Part shown: positions 52,069-61,312 of the stretch, piece after piece
Layout: each line of letters opens with the position of its first letter
Numbering within the stretch: the first letter of the stretch is position 1
Assembly (NCBI RefSeq): GCF_004402535.1
Contig: NZ_SOEY01000030.1
Span: 95,801 to 159,800 of the forward strand
Direction of reading: 5' to 3'
From: Cryobacterium glaciale
GTDB taxonomy: Bacteria; Actinomycetota; Actinomycetes; Actinomycetales; Microbacteriaceae
DNA length: 64,000 bases
The notes under the pieces: generated by a model
What the model was told of the DNA's origin: nothing
The model's database searches: none
Seen by the model: only the letters and a program-made list of their open reading frames with translations
Program-made: the position numbers and the translations under genes

Positions 52069-53672
52069 GACCGCTCGTGCGCAGACTCCACGGGATTCCC
52101 GGTTGCCCTTTTCGGCCGGGCCGGCAGCGGTTCATTGAGCGGTCCGGTCGTGGTGTCGTGGCGCATCCGCTTGAGCAGAATTTCGGCGCTGATCAGGCAC
52201 ATCGGCAGGCCGATGCCGGGAATGGTCGTGCCGCCGGCGTAGTACAGGCCCGAGATCTTCTTCGATATGTTCGAGCCGCGCAGGAAGGCGCTCTGCCGCA
52301 GGGTGTGCGCGGGGCCGAGGGCGCCGCCCTTCCACGAGTTGAGATCCTCGGCGAAGTCGGCCGGGCCGACGGTGCGCCGCACCACGACGCGGTCGGCCAG
52401 GTCGCCGATTCCGGCCCACCGTGATACCTGCTCGATCGCCGCGTCCGCGATCAGCTCGATCGCCCGCGAACCTTCGCCGTTGATGCCGCCGTGTCCGAGG
52501 TGCACGTCGGGCGGCACCGGCACCAGCACGAACAGGTTGCTGTGACCGGTCGGCGCCACCGACTCGTCCGTGGCGCTCGGCATGCAGACGTAGAGCGATG
52601 CCGGCGAGGGAACCGAGGGGTGCTTGCCGAAGATCTGGCCGAAGTTCTTACCCCAGTCCGTGGTGAAGAACAGTGAGTGGTGCTGCAGCTGGGGGAGTTC
52701 CCCCGTCACGCCGAGCATGACCAGCACGGCCCCGGGCCCTGACACCCGCTTGTCCCACCAGCGCTGCGGATAAGTCTGCAGTGCGGCCGGGACCAGCTCG
52801 GTTTCGGTGTGGTGCAGGTCGGCGGCGGAGACGACGTTGGCGGCGTCCAGGTGCACGGTCTGGCCCGCCTCATCGAGGTAGGTCACTCCGGCGATCGTTC
52901 GATCGTCGGTCACCCGAATCGCGGTGACCCGTGCGTCGGTGACGATCCGCACGCCCTCGGCGCTGGCGATCGCGGCGATGCTGTCGAGCAGTGTTCCGAA
53001 ACCGCCCTGGGGGTAGAGCACCCCGTCGGCGAGGTCAAGATGACTCATCAGGTGGTACATCGATGGCGTCAGGTTTGGTGCCGACCCCAGGAAAACGGCC
53101 GGGTAACCGAGAATCTGGCGCAGCCGCGGGTCGGTGACATAGCCGGCCACGAATTTGTTCAGCGGTTGCAGCAGCAGGCGGGCCAGTCGCCCCAGTCGTC
53201 GCAGCACGTCTGGCACCAGGAACGGCCGAAAGGATTCGTAGCTGGAATAGAGGAATCTCTTCACGGCCAGGTCGTAGGTCTCGGTGGCCGAATCGAGGTA
53301 ACGGGCCAGCGCCGCCCCGGCCCCCGGTTGTATTTTCTCAAACAAGCGGATGTTGGCGGCCCGGTCGGCGAGGACATCCACCGGAGTCGGGTCGCCTTCG
53401 AATAGCACGCGGTAGCCGGGATCCAGTTTCACGAGGTCGAGTTGCTCGGCTGCAGTGGTACCGAACAGACGGTAGAAATGCTCGAAGACTTCCGGCATGA
53501 GGTACCAGGACGGCCCGGTGTCGAAGCGAAAACCGTCGGTGGCCCAGACACCGGCCCGCCCGCCGAGTTCCGCGCGGGCTTCCAGCAGGGTCACCTCGTG
53601 GCCTTCCCTGGCGAGCAGGGCAGCGCTGGCCAGGCCGGCGATGCCGCCGCCGATAACGATGGTGCGCGTCAT
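52065..53672 (-). CDS. crtI: Phytoene desaturase
   Basis: A 535-residue FAD enzyme taking phytoene to lycopene in four desaturations. The dinucleotide-binding motif IVIGGGIAGLASAALLAREG (residues 5-24) and the C-terminal LYYAGGTTIPGIGLPMCLIS are canonical. ATG 53672 overlaps the crtB stop. Confidence 0.94.
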   Translation of the reverse strand: MTRTIVIGGGIAGLASAALLAREGHEVTLLEARAELGGRAGVWATDGFRFDTGPSWYLMPEVFEHFYRLFGTTAAEQLDLVKLDPGYRVLFEGDPTPVDVLADRAANIRLFEKIQPGAGAALARYLDSATETYDLAVKRFLYSSYESFRPFLVPDVLRRLGRLARLLLQPLNKFVAGYVTDPRLRQILGYPAVFLGSAPNLTPSMYHLMSHLDLADGVLYPQGGFGTLLDSIAAIASAEGVRIVTDARVTAIRVTDDRTIAGVTYLDEAGQTVHLDAANVVSAADLHHTETELVPAALQTYPQRWWDKRVSGPGAVLVMLGVTGELPQLQHHSLFFTTDWGKNFGQIFGKHPSVPSPASLYVCMPSATDESVAPTGHSNLFVLVPVPPDVHLGHGGINGEGSRAIELIADAAIEQVSRWAGIGDLADRVVVRRTVGPADFAEDLNSWKGGALGPAHTLRQSAFLRGSNISKKISGLYYAGGTTIPGIGLPMCLISAEILLKRMRHDTTTGPLNEPLPARPKRATGNPVESAHERS

Positions 53673-54580
53673 CGCTTCCACGCGCCGCGGCCGAGGGTGG
53701 AGTTCAGGGCAATCATCAGTTTCTCTCCGTGAGGCACCCGAACGCGGGCGCGCAGTAACTGGTCGGCCGGGGTCGACCGAAGCCGGTGGGACAGCCCGGT
53801 GAACAGACCCTGGGCTGCGGCCACCGCGCGGCGGCAGCCGGGGGGCAGTAGCGGCAGCGATTCGCTGGCAAAGGCCAGGTCGGCGTCGATGTCGTCGAGG
53901 ATCAGGTTTTTCTCAGCGTCGGTTAGGTTCAGCGGGTCGATCCCCGGGAAGTAATTACGGCCGAGCACCTCACGGTCGCAGGACAGGTCACGCAGAAAGT
54001 TGATCTTCTGAAAGGCGGCGCCCAGATGGCGGGCACCCTCTTCGAGCACCTCGAGTTCGGCAGCGGTGCGCGGTGAGAGCTGCACGAAACAGCGCAGGCA
54101 CATGAGCCCGATCACTTCGGCTGAGCCGTAGATGTACTCGGCGACGCCCTCAGCGGTGAACGGTGCCGGGTCCAGGTCACGTCGCATCGACGCGAAGAAC
54201 GGCCCGATCAGGCTGGAGTCGATGCCCGACTGCCGCGCCGTCGCGGCGAACGCGTGCACGACGAGATTGGTGCTGTAGCCGCGCACGATCGCTCGCTCGG
54301 TCTCGAGTTCGAGCTCGTCGAGCAGCTGGCGCTGCTCGTCGACCGAGACTCCGGCCTCGGTGGCGGCCCCATCGACGATCTCGTCGGCGATGCGCACCAG
54401 GGCATAGATCGTGCGCACGGGGGTGCGCACCCGGGCGTCGAGCAGCCGGGCGGCGAGTCCGAACGAGGTGGAATAGTGGCCGATGACCGTCGTCGAGCTG
54501 GCCAGCGCCGTTTTGGCGTACTTGCTCAGGTTGGTGTCGGCGCCGGCCGTCCGGGTCGGCTCCGAGCGCAGCGTCCCCAC
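53669..54580 (-). CDS. crtB: Phytoene synthase
   Basis: A 303-residue squalene/phytoene synthase joining two GGPP. VRIADEIVDG carries the first Asp-rich motif and FLRDLSCDREVLGRNYFP the second; VIGLMCLRCF lies between. It overlaps both neighbours. Confidence 0.94.
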   Translation of the reverse strand: MGTLRSEPTRTAGADTNLSKYAKTALASSTTVIGHYSTSFGLAARLLDARVRTPVRTIYALVRIADEIVDGAATEAGVSVDEQRQLLDELELETERAIVRGYSTNLVVHAFAATARQSGIDSSLIGPFFASMRRDLDPAPFTAEGVAEYIYGSAEVIGLMCLRCFVQLSPRTAAELEVLEEGARHLGAAFQKINFLRDLSCDREVLGRNYFPGIDPLNLTDAEKNLILDDIDADLAFASESLPLLPPGCRRAVAAAQGLFTGLSHRLRSTPADQLLRARVRVPHGEKLMIALNSTLGRGAWKR

Positions 54581-55626
54581 TAGCGTGCCCGGTTCACGGC
54601 GGCGTCCGCCAGCTCGGTCAGGCTCGCCCGCAGTCCAGCGGGGATGACGGCGGGGTCGAGAGCTTCGATTGCCTGCCGGGAATGATCATAGGCGAGCCCC
54701 TCAGCGGCTGCCTTCGCGCCGCAGGCCCGCAGATGCTCGCGGGCCCGTTCGGCTTCGTCATCACTCAAGTCGATCTTGCCGAGGTAGGGCGCAATCAGCG
54801 ACCAGCTCTCGGTGCCACCGGCGTGGGCGATCAGGGCGGTCTGCTTGCCTTCGCGCAGGTCAGCCGTCACACTCTTGCCGGTTTTCAGGGGATCGCCGAA
54901 CACGCCGAGCAGGTCGTCCGTGAGCTGAAAGGCCACGCCCACGAGGCGTCCGTAGCGCCCGAGCAGACGGATCGCCTCCGCCGATGCCCCGGCAAGTACC
55001 GCACCGGCCTGCAGCGGTGCTTCGAAGGAATACACGGCGGTCTTGTTTTCGAGGGTTCTGATGACCTCGTCCACCGTGAGCGGATGCCGCGCCGAACTGT
55101 TGGTGACGTCGGCCAGTTCCCCGGCCGCCGAGACGAACACAGCCCCATCGAGCAGGTCGAGCAGCCGTAACCGGGTGCGCACGTCGACGGGGAGTTTGGC
55201 GAGCGCACGGTGCGCTTCACTGAGCGCGAGGTCGCCGGCGAGAATGGCCGCGGCCGCCGCCCAGACCCCCGCCTGATCGGCGGCGGCGCCGTGCGCCAGG
55301 GCGCGGTCGTTGAACCGGCCGGCAATGTTGGCCACCCCACGGCGGGCCAAGTCGCGGTCGATGACGTCGTCGTGAATGAGAAACGCCGTGTGCAGCAGTT
55401 CAAAGCTCACCGCGACCGGAGCGACGAGGGCCTGGTCGCGGCCGCCGAAACCGGCGTAGGCCGCCAAAACCAGGGCGGGGCGCACGCGTTTGCCGCCACG
55501 GCTGGCCTGTTCCAACGAATCCCACAGTGCCACGTAGTGTTCGCCGTAGTCGCTCGCCCGCAGGCGCGCTGCGGCAAAAAACCGGGCCAGCTCGGTCTCC
55601 ACGCCGGCCGGAACCGTGTCAAGCAC
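54580..55626 (-). CDS. crtE: Geranylgeranyl diphosphate synthase
   Basis: A 348-residue trans-prenyl synthase. GGKRVRPALVL, then LIHDDVIDRD (first Asp-rich motif, D86 onward) and FQLTDDLLGVFGD (second). GTG 55626 overlaps the idi stop, and longer frames would run into idi. It makes C20-PP for CrtB. Confidence 0.92.
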   Translation of the reverse strand: MLDTVPAGVETELARFFAAARLRASDYGEHYVALWDSLEQASRGGKRVRPALVLAAYAGFGGRDQALVAPVAVSFELLHTAFLIHDDVIDRDLARRGVANIAGRFNDRALAHGAAADQAGVWAAAAAILAGDLALSEAHRALAKLPVDVRTRLRLLDLLDGAVFVSAAGELADVTNSSARHPLTVDEVIRTLENKTAVYSFEAPLQAGAVLAGASAEAIRLLGRYGRLVGVAFQLTDDLLGVFGDPLKTGKSVTADLREGKQTALIAHAGGTESWSLIAPYLGKIDLSDDEAERAREHLRACGAKAAAEGLAYDHSRQAIEALDPAVIPAGLRASLTELADAAVNRAR

Positions 55627-56158
55627 GAAAACTGTCCAGCTCGTGCACCTGCAGGGCCATCCACGGGCTGAACGCCCAGGGGGCGTCCGTGACTGCACGG
55701 TAGAGGTCCGCCGGGCGAGTCCAGGCATATTCGGCCACCTCGTCGGGGTTCAAATTCGGCTCTTGGCCGGTCCTGGCCTGGTAGACCGGGCAGATCTCGT
55801 TCTCGACGATGCCGCTGCTGTCCGTGGCACGGTAGCGGAATCGGGGGAGGGCCAGGTCGATCGCTTCGATCTGCAGGCCGAGTTCGTGACTGGCTCGACG
55901 CTCGACCGCCTGAGTGAGCGGTTCGGCCGGCAGCGGATGTCCACAGAACGAGTTGGTCCACACTCCCGGCCAGGTCTTCTTGGTCAGTGCCCGGCGGGTG
56001 ACGAGCACTTCGCCGAGCGGATTGAAGACGTAGCACGAGAACGCCAGGTGCAGTACAGTATCTGATCCGTGCATGCTGTACTTCGGTGCGGTGCCGATGT
56101 GACGCCCCTCGTCATCGAGAAGGATTACGTGTTCTTCAAGAGCGTTGGCGGTCTGCAC
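55619..56158 (-). CDS. idi: Isopentenyl-diphosphate isomerase (type I)
   Basis: A 179-residue type I IPP isomerase. TNSFCGHPLPAE has the catalytic Cys; ENEICPVYQA and HLAFSCYVFN are family motifs. The start GTG 56158 has AAGGGGAG upstream. As first gene of the crt operon it balances IPP and DMAPP for carotenoid synthesis. Confidence 0.93.
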   Translation of the reverse strand: MQTANALEEHVILLDDEGRHIGTAPKYSMHGSDTVLHLAFSCYVFNPLGEVLVTRRALTKKTWPGVWTNSFCGHPLPAEPLTQAVERRASHELGLQIEAIDLALPRFRYRATDSSGIVENEICPVYQARTGQEPNLNPDEVAEYAWTRPADLYRAVTDAPWAFSPWMALQVHELDSFRA

Positions 56159-56238
56159 GGGTGCTCCCCTTCTCGGTTCTGCCTAATCATGTTCGAGTAA
56201 CTAACCAGGTTAGCGACTGCTCACGTTAGCATGGGCTT
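56159..56238. promoter_or_regulatory. Divergent crt promoter region with CTAACC operator
   Basis: An 80-bp gap between idi and the MarR gene. CTAACC-A-GGTTAG (56201-56213) is a perfect dyad, preceded by an extra half-like TAA and followed by GTTAGC at 56224. It is the clear candidate site for the divergent MarR protein. Confidence 0.6.
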
Positions 56239-56778
56239 ATGTCCCTCGTTGAGCGTAACCCCCCTACACAGGGGGCGTACTGGTATGACCCCAAGAAGAT
56301 GGGCGTTTCGGCGGCCATGGACGTTCTGCGTGCCGTGCGCCGTTTTCGAGTGGCCGATGCCGCCATGCGTCATCGTGCCCAGGCGGAGATGCACATCAAC
56401 GAAACAGACCTGATGGCCATTCGTCACCTGATCGCCTGCGAACGCCAGCACCGGGTGGCCAGCCCCAAGGACCTCAGCGAATTCCTGAACATCTCGTCGG
56501 CAGCCACCGCGAAACTCCTCTCGAGACTCACGGCCTCCGGTCATGTTCGCCGCGAGGTAAATCCTGACGACGGTCGCGCGCAACGACTATTTGCCACCCG
56601 GTCGTCGCACGAAGAATTGCGTCACGCGCTGGCGGGAACGCATGACCAGCTGATGCAGATCGCTCTCGAACTCACGGCTGACCAGCAGGTGGCCGTCGTG
56701 CATTTTCTGGACGCGATGAGCGCGATCGCACTCATGCCGCGTCCACCCGCGGAGCCCACGGAAGAAGCAGCACCGTAG
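56239..56778 (+). CDS. MarR family regulator, probable crt regulator
   Basis: A 179-residue winged-helix protein. HLIACERQHRVASPKDLSEF, then ISSAATAKLLSRLTASGHV (recognition helix) and EVNPDDGRAQRLF (wing). Divergent placement from the C50 carotenoid operon mirrors CrtR of Corynebacterium glutamicum, a MarR repressor responsive to GGPP. Identity as a CrtR counterpart is inferred from position and family. Confidence 0.85.
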   Translation: MSLVERNPPTQGAYWYDPKKMGVSAAMDVLRAVRRFRVADAAMRHRAQAEMHINETDLMAIRHLIACERQHRVASPKDLSEFLNISSAATAKLLSRLTASGHVRREVNPDDGRAQRLFATRSSHEELRHALAGTHDQLMQIALELTADQQVAVVHFLDAMSAIALMPRPPAEPTEEAAP

Positions 56779-56826
56779 CGAGGGCAGCTGTGCCGGTCAG
56801 GCAGTGGCGCCGGTTAAGATGAATCA

Positions 56827-57408
56827 GTGACTCATTCCCAGATCTCCTCTCCCGTGCAGCCTCCCGCGTCCGCGTCCGCGGCCCCGGCCCCGGCCGCCGC
56901 GCACGTCGAAGCCCTCCTGGCCTCGTACGCCGACTTTCCCCAGCCGGGCATCATGTTCCGCGACCTCAATCCGGTCTTCGCCGATGCCGCAGCGTTCCGC
57001 GCGATCATCGACGACCTGGCCGACCAACACCGCGGGCAGTTCGACGCCGTGGCCGGCATCGAAGCGCGCGGTTTTCTGCTGGCCGCCGCTGTCGGGTACG
57101 CCGCCAACGCGGCCGTCCTCGCCGTGCGCAAGGGCGGCAAACTGCCCGGCACGGTGCTGACCGAAGAATACAACCTCGAATACGGTTCGGCCCGGCTCGA
57201 ACTCGAAGTCGGCCAGCTTCCGGCGGGAACCCGCGTGCTCATCCTCGATGATGTGCTCGCGACCGGCGGCACCATCGCGGCCACCACCCGCCTGATCGAA
57301 CGCGCCGGTTACACCCTGACCGGCGTCGGCGTCGTGCTCGAACTCATCGACCTGCACGGTCGTGAGCGTCTCGGCACCGCACCGGTGCACGCGATCGTGT
57401 CGATTTAG
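56827..57408 (+). CDS. apt: Adenine phosphoribosyltransferase
   Basis: A 193-residue purine-salvage enzyme making AMP from adenine and PRPP. The PRPP-binding motif VLILDDVLATGGT is at 138-150, with FRDLNPVF and IEARGFLLAAA upstream and the flexible loop RKGGKLPG. The first 20 residues are Ala/Pro-rich and not conserved. Start GTG 56827. Confidence 0.93.
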   Translation: MTHSQISSPVQPPASASAAPAPAAAHVEALLASYADFPQPGIMFRDLNPVFADAAAFRAIIDDLADQHRGQFDAVAGIEARGFLLAAAVGYAANAAVLAVRKGGKLPGTVLTEEYNLEYGSARLELEVGQLPAGTRVLILDDVLATGGTIAATTRLIERAGYTLTGVGVVLELIDLHGRERLGTAPVHAIVSI

Positions 57409-57453
57409 GGCGAATGAATTCGTTTTCCCGCCCGTGACGGGCATGCTTAGTGC

Positions 57454-57969
57454 ATGACTGAGAGTTCGGGCGCTGACCTGACCGACGCGCGTGGGTCCGC
57501 GGTCCCGCAGCCGGGACCGTACCGCGACAGCGGTGATGCGTGGGTGCACGCTCCCGACGGCCGCAAGTATTGGGGTCGATTCGGAGCGGCCGGGCTCCTC
57601 GTGCACCACCCGCGCCTCGGCGTGCTGCTGCAGCACCGGGCCGTCTGGAGCCATTTCGGCGACACCTGGGGCCTGCCCGGTGGTGCCCGCCACGAAAACG
57701 AGACCGCGATCGAGGCCGCCCTGCGTGAAGCCCGGGAGGAGGCCGGTGTACCCGCCCACTTGATGCAACTCAAATTCACCTCCCTCTTCGACCTGGGATT
57801 CTGGTCGTACACCACCGTCGTGGTGGAAGCGACGGAAGAATTCGAACCCGTCATCAGTGACCAGGAGAGCATCGCCCTCCGCTGGGTGCCGGCCGAGGCC
57901 GTGACCGCGCTCGCACTCCACCCCGGTTTCGCCTCCAGCTGGCCCGCCCTGCGCGGGCGCCTCGGCTGA
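57454..57969 (+). CDS. Nudix hydrolase
   Basis: A 171-residue protein with a complete Nudix box starting at G77: E83, R91-E92 and E95-E96 fit GX5EX7REUXEEXGU. The substrate is unknown; FGAAGLLVHHPRLGVLLQHR begins the fold as in many actinobacterial housecleaning Nudix proteins. It is a stand-alone gene between apt and the phosphatidyltransferase gene. Confidence 0.88.
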   Translation: MTESSGADLTDARGSAVPQPGPYRDSGDAWVHAPDGRKYWGRFGAAGLLVHHPRLGVLLQHRAVWSHFGDTWGLPGGARHENETAIEAALREAREEAGVPAHLMQLKFTSLFDLGFWSYTTVVVEATEEFEPVISDQESIALRWVPAEAVTALALHPGFASSWPALRGRLG

Positions 57970-57999
57970 TCGGGGTCTCTTCTCGCTAGACTCAGGCGT

Positions 58000-58617
58000 G
58001 TGACAGGGGCAGCGAACGGGGTGGTCAGCGATCGGGTGCTGACCCTGCCCAACGTGCTCAGCTTTCTGCGCCTCCTGCTGGTACCGGTATTCCTCGTGCT
58101 GCTCGCCCAGGGAGCGGATGCCTGGGCCCTCGTCATTCTCAGCATCTCCAGCTTCACAGACTGGCTCGACGGCTTCCTCGCCCGCCGCTGGCACCAGATC
58201 ACCCGGCTCGGCCAGCTCCTCGACCCCGCCGCGGATCGCCTCTACATCTTTGCCGCGCTGATCGGGCTCGCCTGGCGTGACCTCGTACCGTGGTGGATCG
58301 TGCTGGTCGTCGTCGGACGCGACGTCTTCCTGCTGGTCCTCGGGGTCATCCTCGCGAACTTCGGTTTCGGCCCGTTGCCGGTGCATCAACTCGGCAAGGT
58401 GGCCACCTTCTGCCTGTTCTACGCCCTGCCGATGATCATGCTCGGGCAGGCTTTTCCGCAGCTGGAATGGTGGTCGCAGCCGGTGGGGTGGGCCTTCGCC
58501 ATCTGGGGTGCTTTCGTGTACTGGTGGGCGGGCATCATCTACGCCATTGAAACGATGCGTGTGATTCGACTGCCCAGGGTCTTTGAGGGTGTATCTTCCG
58601 ATACGCTGGAAGGATAG
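58000..58617 (+). CDS. CDP-alcohol phosphatidyltransferase family protein
   Basis: A 205-residue membrane enzyme. The motif D54..D57-G58..A61-R62..G71..D75..D79 is complete. About five TM helices. Candidates include cardiolipin, phosphatidylglycerol phosphate or PI-phosphate synthase; the sequence does not decide. It directly precedes garA, as seen in related actinobacteria. Confidence 0.85.
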   Translation: MTGAANGVVSDRVLTLPNVLSFLRLLLVPVFLVLLAQGADAWALVILSISSFTDWLDGFLARRWHQITRLGQLLDPAADRLYIFAALIGLAWRDLVPWWIVLVVVGRDVFLLVLGVILANFGFGPLPVHQLGKVATFCLFYALPMIMLGQAFPQLEWWSQPVGWAFAIWGAFVYWWAGIIYAIETMRVIRLPRVFEGVSSDTLEG

Positions 58618-58627
58618 GAGGTGCACG

Positions 58628-59227
58628 ATGGTCGATCTATCCGGAAGGCATAGTTCCGAGGAACAGAACGAACCCGTGCCCACAGATCAGTCCGAGAACT
58701 CGACGACAGGCGAAGCAATGCCCAGCAAGGCGCAGTCCAACCCAGCATCCTCCGACAGCGGAACGCCCGGCGAATCGACGACGGAGCACGACATGCTCAG
58801 CACCGACACCACGATGAATTTCAGTCAGGAGTTCGCCGCCCAGATCGCGTCGATCGACTCCAACGTCACGGCAGAAGAGCAGGAGTCCATTGCGGCGCTA
58901 CCCTCCGGGTCGGCCCTCATGGTCGTTCGCCGCGGACCCAACGCCGGGGCCCGGTTCCTGCTCGACGCCGATCTCACGAGCGTCGGTCGCCACCCCAACG
59001 CCGACATTTTTCTAGACGATGTCACCGTGTCGCGTCGGCACGCCGAGTTCCTGCGCAACGGCACCGCATTCACGGTGAAAGACCTCGGCTCGCTCAACGG
59101 CACCTACTTCGATGGTGAGCGCATCGAGACCGCTGCGCTGACCGACGGCGCCGAGGTGCAGGTTGGCAAATTCCGCCTCACCTTCTACGCCTCGCGACTC
59201 GACCTCGCCCGCGCGGCGAGCGAGTAG
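58628..59227 (+). CDS. garA: FHA-domain regulator GarA/OdhI-like
   Basis: A 199-residue protein. The acidic, Ser/Thr-rich N-terminus ends in a TT pair (T61, T62 in STDTTMNF) like the PknB/PknG sites of GarA. The FHA domain follows (SVGRHPNADI at 118-127, SRRHAEF, GSLNGTYFDG). Unphosphorylated GarA inhibits 2-oxoglutarate dehydrogenase and glutamate dehydrogenase. ATG 58628 has AGGAGG upstream. Next to ftsR, as in Mycobacterium. Confidence 0.88.
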   Translation: MVDLSGRHSSEEQNEPVPTDQSENSTTGEAMPSKAQSNPASSDSGTPGESTTEHDMLSTDTTMNFSQEFAAQIASIDSNVTAEEQESIAALPSGSALMVVRRGPNAGARFLLDADLTSVGRHPNADIFLDDVTVSRRHAEFLRNGTAFTVKDLGSLNGTYFDGERIETAALTDGAEVQVGKFRLTFYASRLDLARAASE

Positions 59228-59955
59228 TGGCGGCACATTCCGCCCAGGCCCGGTCCGTGTCCGTGTCGGCGGCGAAAGCGCGGGTCCCGGGATCAGCGCC
59301 GCTGCTCAGCATCGGGCAGGTTCTGGCACGCCTCACCCCGGAATTCACCGATCTGACCCCATCGAAGCTGCGCTTCCTCGAGGAACAGGGGCTCGTCTCC
59401 CCGGCCCGCACGGAATCCGGTTATCGCAAGTTCTGCACCGGTGACGTCGACCGTCTGCGACTGATTCTGTCGATGCAGCGCGATCACTACCTGCCGTTGA
59501 AAGTCATCCGCTCGTATCTTGACGACCTGGATGCCGGACTGTCGCCGGTGCTGCCGGGCGGAAACACCCCGGGGCCGTCGATGCTCGCAACCGTTCGTCG
59601 CCTCACCCGCGACGAACTCCTGCGCGAGGCGGGGGCGTCCGCGACCCTGCTACACGACGCCGTCTCCGCCTCGATCATCCTGCCCGCGGAACACTACGGT
59701 GACAGCGTGCTGCACGTGCTGCGCGCCCTCGTCGAGCTGCAGCGCAGCGGCATCGAGCCCCGCCACCTCCGTGGTTTCCGCGGGGCCGCCGAACGTGAAC
59801 TCGGCCTTATCGAAAGCGCCCTCGTGCCGCTCGCACGTCGCAAGGACGCGTCCAGTCGGGCCAAGGCCGCCGAAATGGCCGTCGAGATCGCCGGTCAGCT
59901 CGAGATCATCCGCGGCAGCCTGATTCGCTCCGCACTGGGCCGACTGACCAAGTAG
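59227..59955 (+). CDS. ftsR: MerR-type regulator FtsR
   Basis: A 242-residue regulator. The winged HTH covers LLSIGQVLARLTPEFTDLTP, RFLEEQGLVSPARTESGYRK and VDRLRLILSMQR. It is the counterpart of Rv1828/FtsR, which activates ftsZ. GTG 59227 overlaps the garA stop by one base. Confidence 0.85.
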   Translation: MAAHSAQARSVSVSAAKARVPGSAPLLSIGQVLARLTPEFTDLTPSKLRFLEEQGLVSPARTESGYRKFCTGDVDRLRLILSMQRDHYLPLKVIRSYLDDLDAGLSPVLPGGNTPGPSMLATVRRLTRDELLREAGASATLLHDAVSASIILPAEHYGDSVLHVLRALVELQRSGIEPRHLRGFRGAAERELGLIESALVPLARRKDASSRAKAAEMAVEIAGQLEIIRGSLIRSALGRLTK

Positions 59956-60244
59956 GTCGTAGACTGGCTCAGGCGCAAAGCGACGGAGTCGTCGGTTGGA
60001 GCCAGTCGCTCACCTGCGGGTCCGCCCGCACTCGACCGACACGCCAAACCGGTCAAGCGAATGTCAGGCCCGCAAGCCCCGCACCTCGGTACCGTAGACA
60101 AAGCCGTCACAGTAGCAGCACCACCCCAACAAGTTCCACATCTCCAGCTCCACCGCACCAGTTCGATTCCGCACCACAGTGTCTGATGCTCGCCTGATCG
60201 CAGCATTCAGTCACCGCACGACGTAACCCCCGAGAGGCAACCCT
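59956..60244. other. Gap with promoter of the second MerR gene
   Basis: A 289-bp gap. GACTGGCTC (59963-59971) and GAGCCAGTC (60000-60008) form a perfect 9-bp inverted repeat 28 bases apart, probably the ftsR terminator. The remainder must hold the promoter of the next gene; no clear -10/-35 seen. Confidence 0.5.
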
Positions 60245-60796
60245 ATGAGTGAGCTCAAGCCTGATGCTGACGCTTCGCGTTACTCGTTAGGACTGCTGTT
60301 CACCGATGGCATGCCCGAGCTTGATGAAAACTCCGGCTACCGCGGTGCTGTCGCCGCCCGTGCCGCCGGCATCAGCTACCGCCAGCTCGACTACTGGGCC
60401 CGCACCGGCCTGGTCGAACCCACAGTGCGCGGCGCGGCCGGTTCCGGCTCCCAGCGCCTCTACGGCTTTCGCGACATTCTCGTGCTCAAGCTCGTCAAAC
60501 GTCTGCTCGACACCGGCATCTCCCTGCAGCAGATTCGCACCGCCGTCAACCAGCTGCGCGAATCGGGCATCAGCGACCTCGCCCAGACCACGCTCATGAG
60601 CGACGGCGCAAGTGTCTACCTGTGCACCTCCAACGACGAGGTCATCGACCTGGTCAGCCGCGGCCAGGGCGTCTTCGGCATCGCCGTCGGCAAGGTCCTC
60701 CGCGAGGTCGAGACCAGCCTGGTCGAACTCGACATGCAGCCCGTCGACCCCACCGACGAGCTAGCCGCCCGCCGTACCACCCGCAAAATCTCCTAG
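60245..60796 (+). CDS. MerR family regulator (Rv1830-like)
   Basis: A 183-residue protein with a MerR HTH (GYRGAVAARAAGISYRQLDY, WARTGLVEPTVR, LYGFRDILVLKLVKRLL) and a C-terminal region from LMSDGASVYLCTSNDEVIDL of unknown ligand. It is the second MerR gene that normally accompanies garA and ftsR. The bifunctional-nuclease gene often found between them in mycobacteria is absent. GAGAGG precedes the ATG. Confidence 0.85.
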   Translation: MSELKPDADASRYSLGLLFTDGMPELDENSGYRGAVAARAAGISYRQLDYWARTGLVEPTVRGAAGSGSQRLYGFRDILVLKLVKRLLDTGISLQQIRTAVNQLRESGISDLAQTTLMSDGASVYLCTSNDEVIDLVSRGQGVFGIAVGKVLREVETSLVELDMQPVDPTDELAARRTTRKIS

Positions 60797-60893
60797 CCCC
60801 ACCTCGCCCCCGAGCGCCTGCCCCGCGCTGAATGCCCGCGTCGCCCCGCTCTCTCAGCAGAACGCGCGGCCGTTTACTGCACGAGCTGCGTTC

Positions 60894-60963
60894 AGTGGCT
60901 CGCGCTGCTGGCCTGCAGCGCGCGCAAGCCGGGTGTTCCAGCGCGTACAGCAAATGCCCGCGC
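60894..60963 (+). repeat. GC-rich repeat family, copy 1
   Basis: A 70-bp sequence identical at 69 of 70 positions to 61114-61183. Key words are CTGGCCTGCAGCGCGCG, GTGTTCCAGCGCGTACAG and CAAATGCCCGCG. Diverged copies lie downstream of the DUF559-like gene. Confidence 0.95.
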
Positions 60964-61113
60964 TACCGCGGGGCAGTGGACGTGGCGTCGGCATCCTCTC
61001 GCGACGCTTTTGGGTGGTCCCAGGCGGATCCCGCTGCCGCGCATGCCCTCGCCTCGCCTGCCTTTCCGTCGAGCGGATGCCGCGCGCGTCCCAAAAGTGC
61101 GCGCGCGGCCCAA

Positions 61114-61183
61114 AGTGGCTCGCGCTGCTGGCCTGCCGCGCGCGCAAGCCGGGTGTTCCAGCGCGTACAGCAAATGCCCGCGC
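61114..61183 (+). repeat. GC-rich repeat family, copy 2
   Basis: Same as copy 1 with C for A in CTGGCCTGCCGCGCG; offset exactly 220 bp and in the same orientation. Confidence 0.95.
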
Positions 61184-61312
61184 CGCCGAGCACCGCAGCT
61201 CCTTCCTCCCTGAGCACCGAGCGCCTCCTCCACCAGCCGCACAATTCCCTGACTGTGCGCAGAGATCACGGATGCGGCCATCCAGCTGTGCAGGCCTGTC
61301 ACCGTAGAACGC

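Larger units (their letters stand above)
60797..61312. other. 516-bp non-coding region with two long direct repeats
   Basis: No convincing gene. It contains two 70-bp repeats (60894-60963, 61114-61183) and further GC-rich palindromic words between them (GCGCGCGTCCC, GTGCGCGCGC at 61081-61107). The last 60 bases should hold the promoter of the DUF559-like gene. Confidence 0.7.

Noticed and set aside
56824..58683. 619-residue minus-strand frame across apt, Nudix and phosphatidyltransferase genes
   Set aside because: It spans three supported genes on the other strand and has biased composition.
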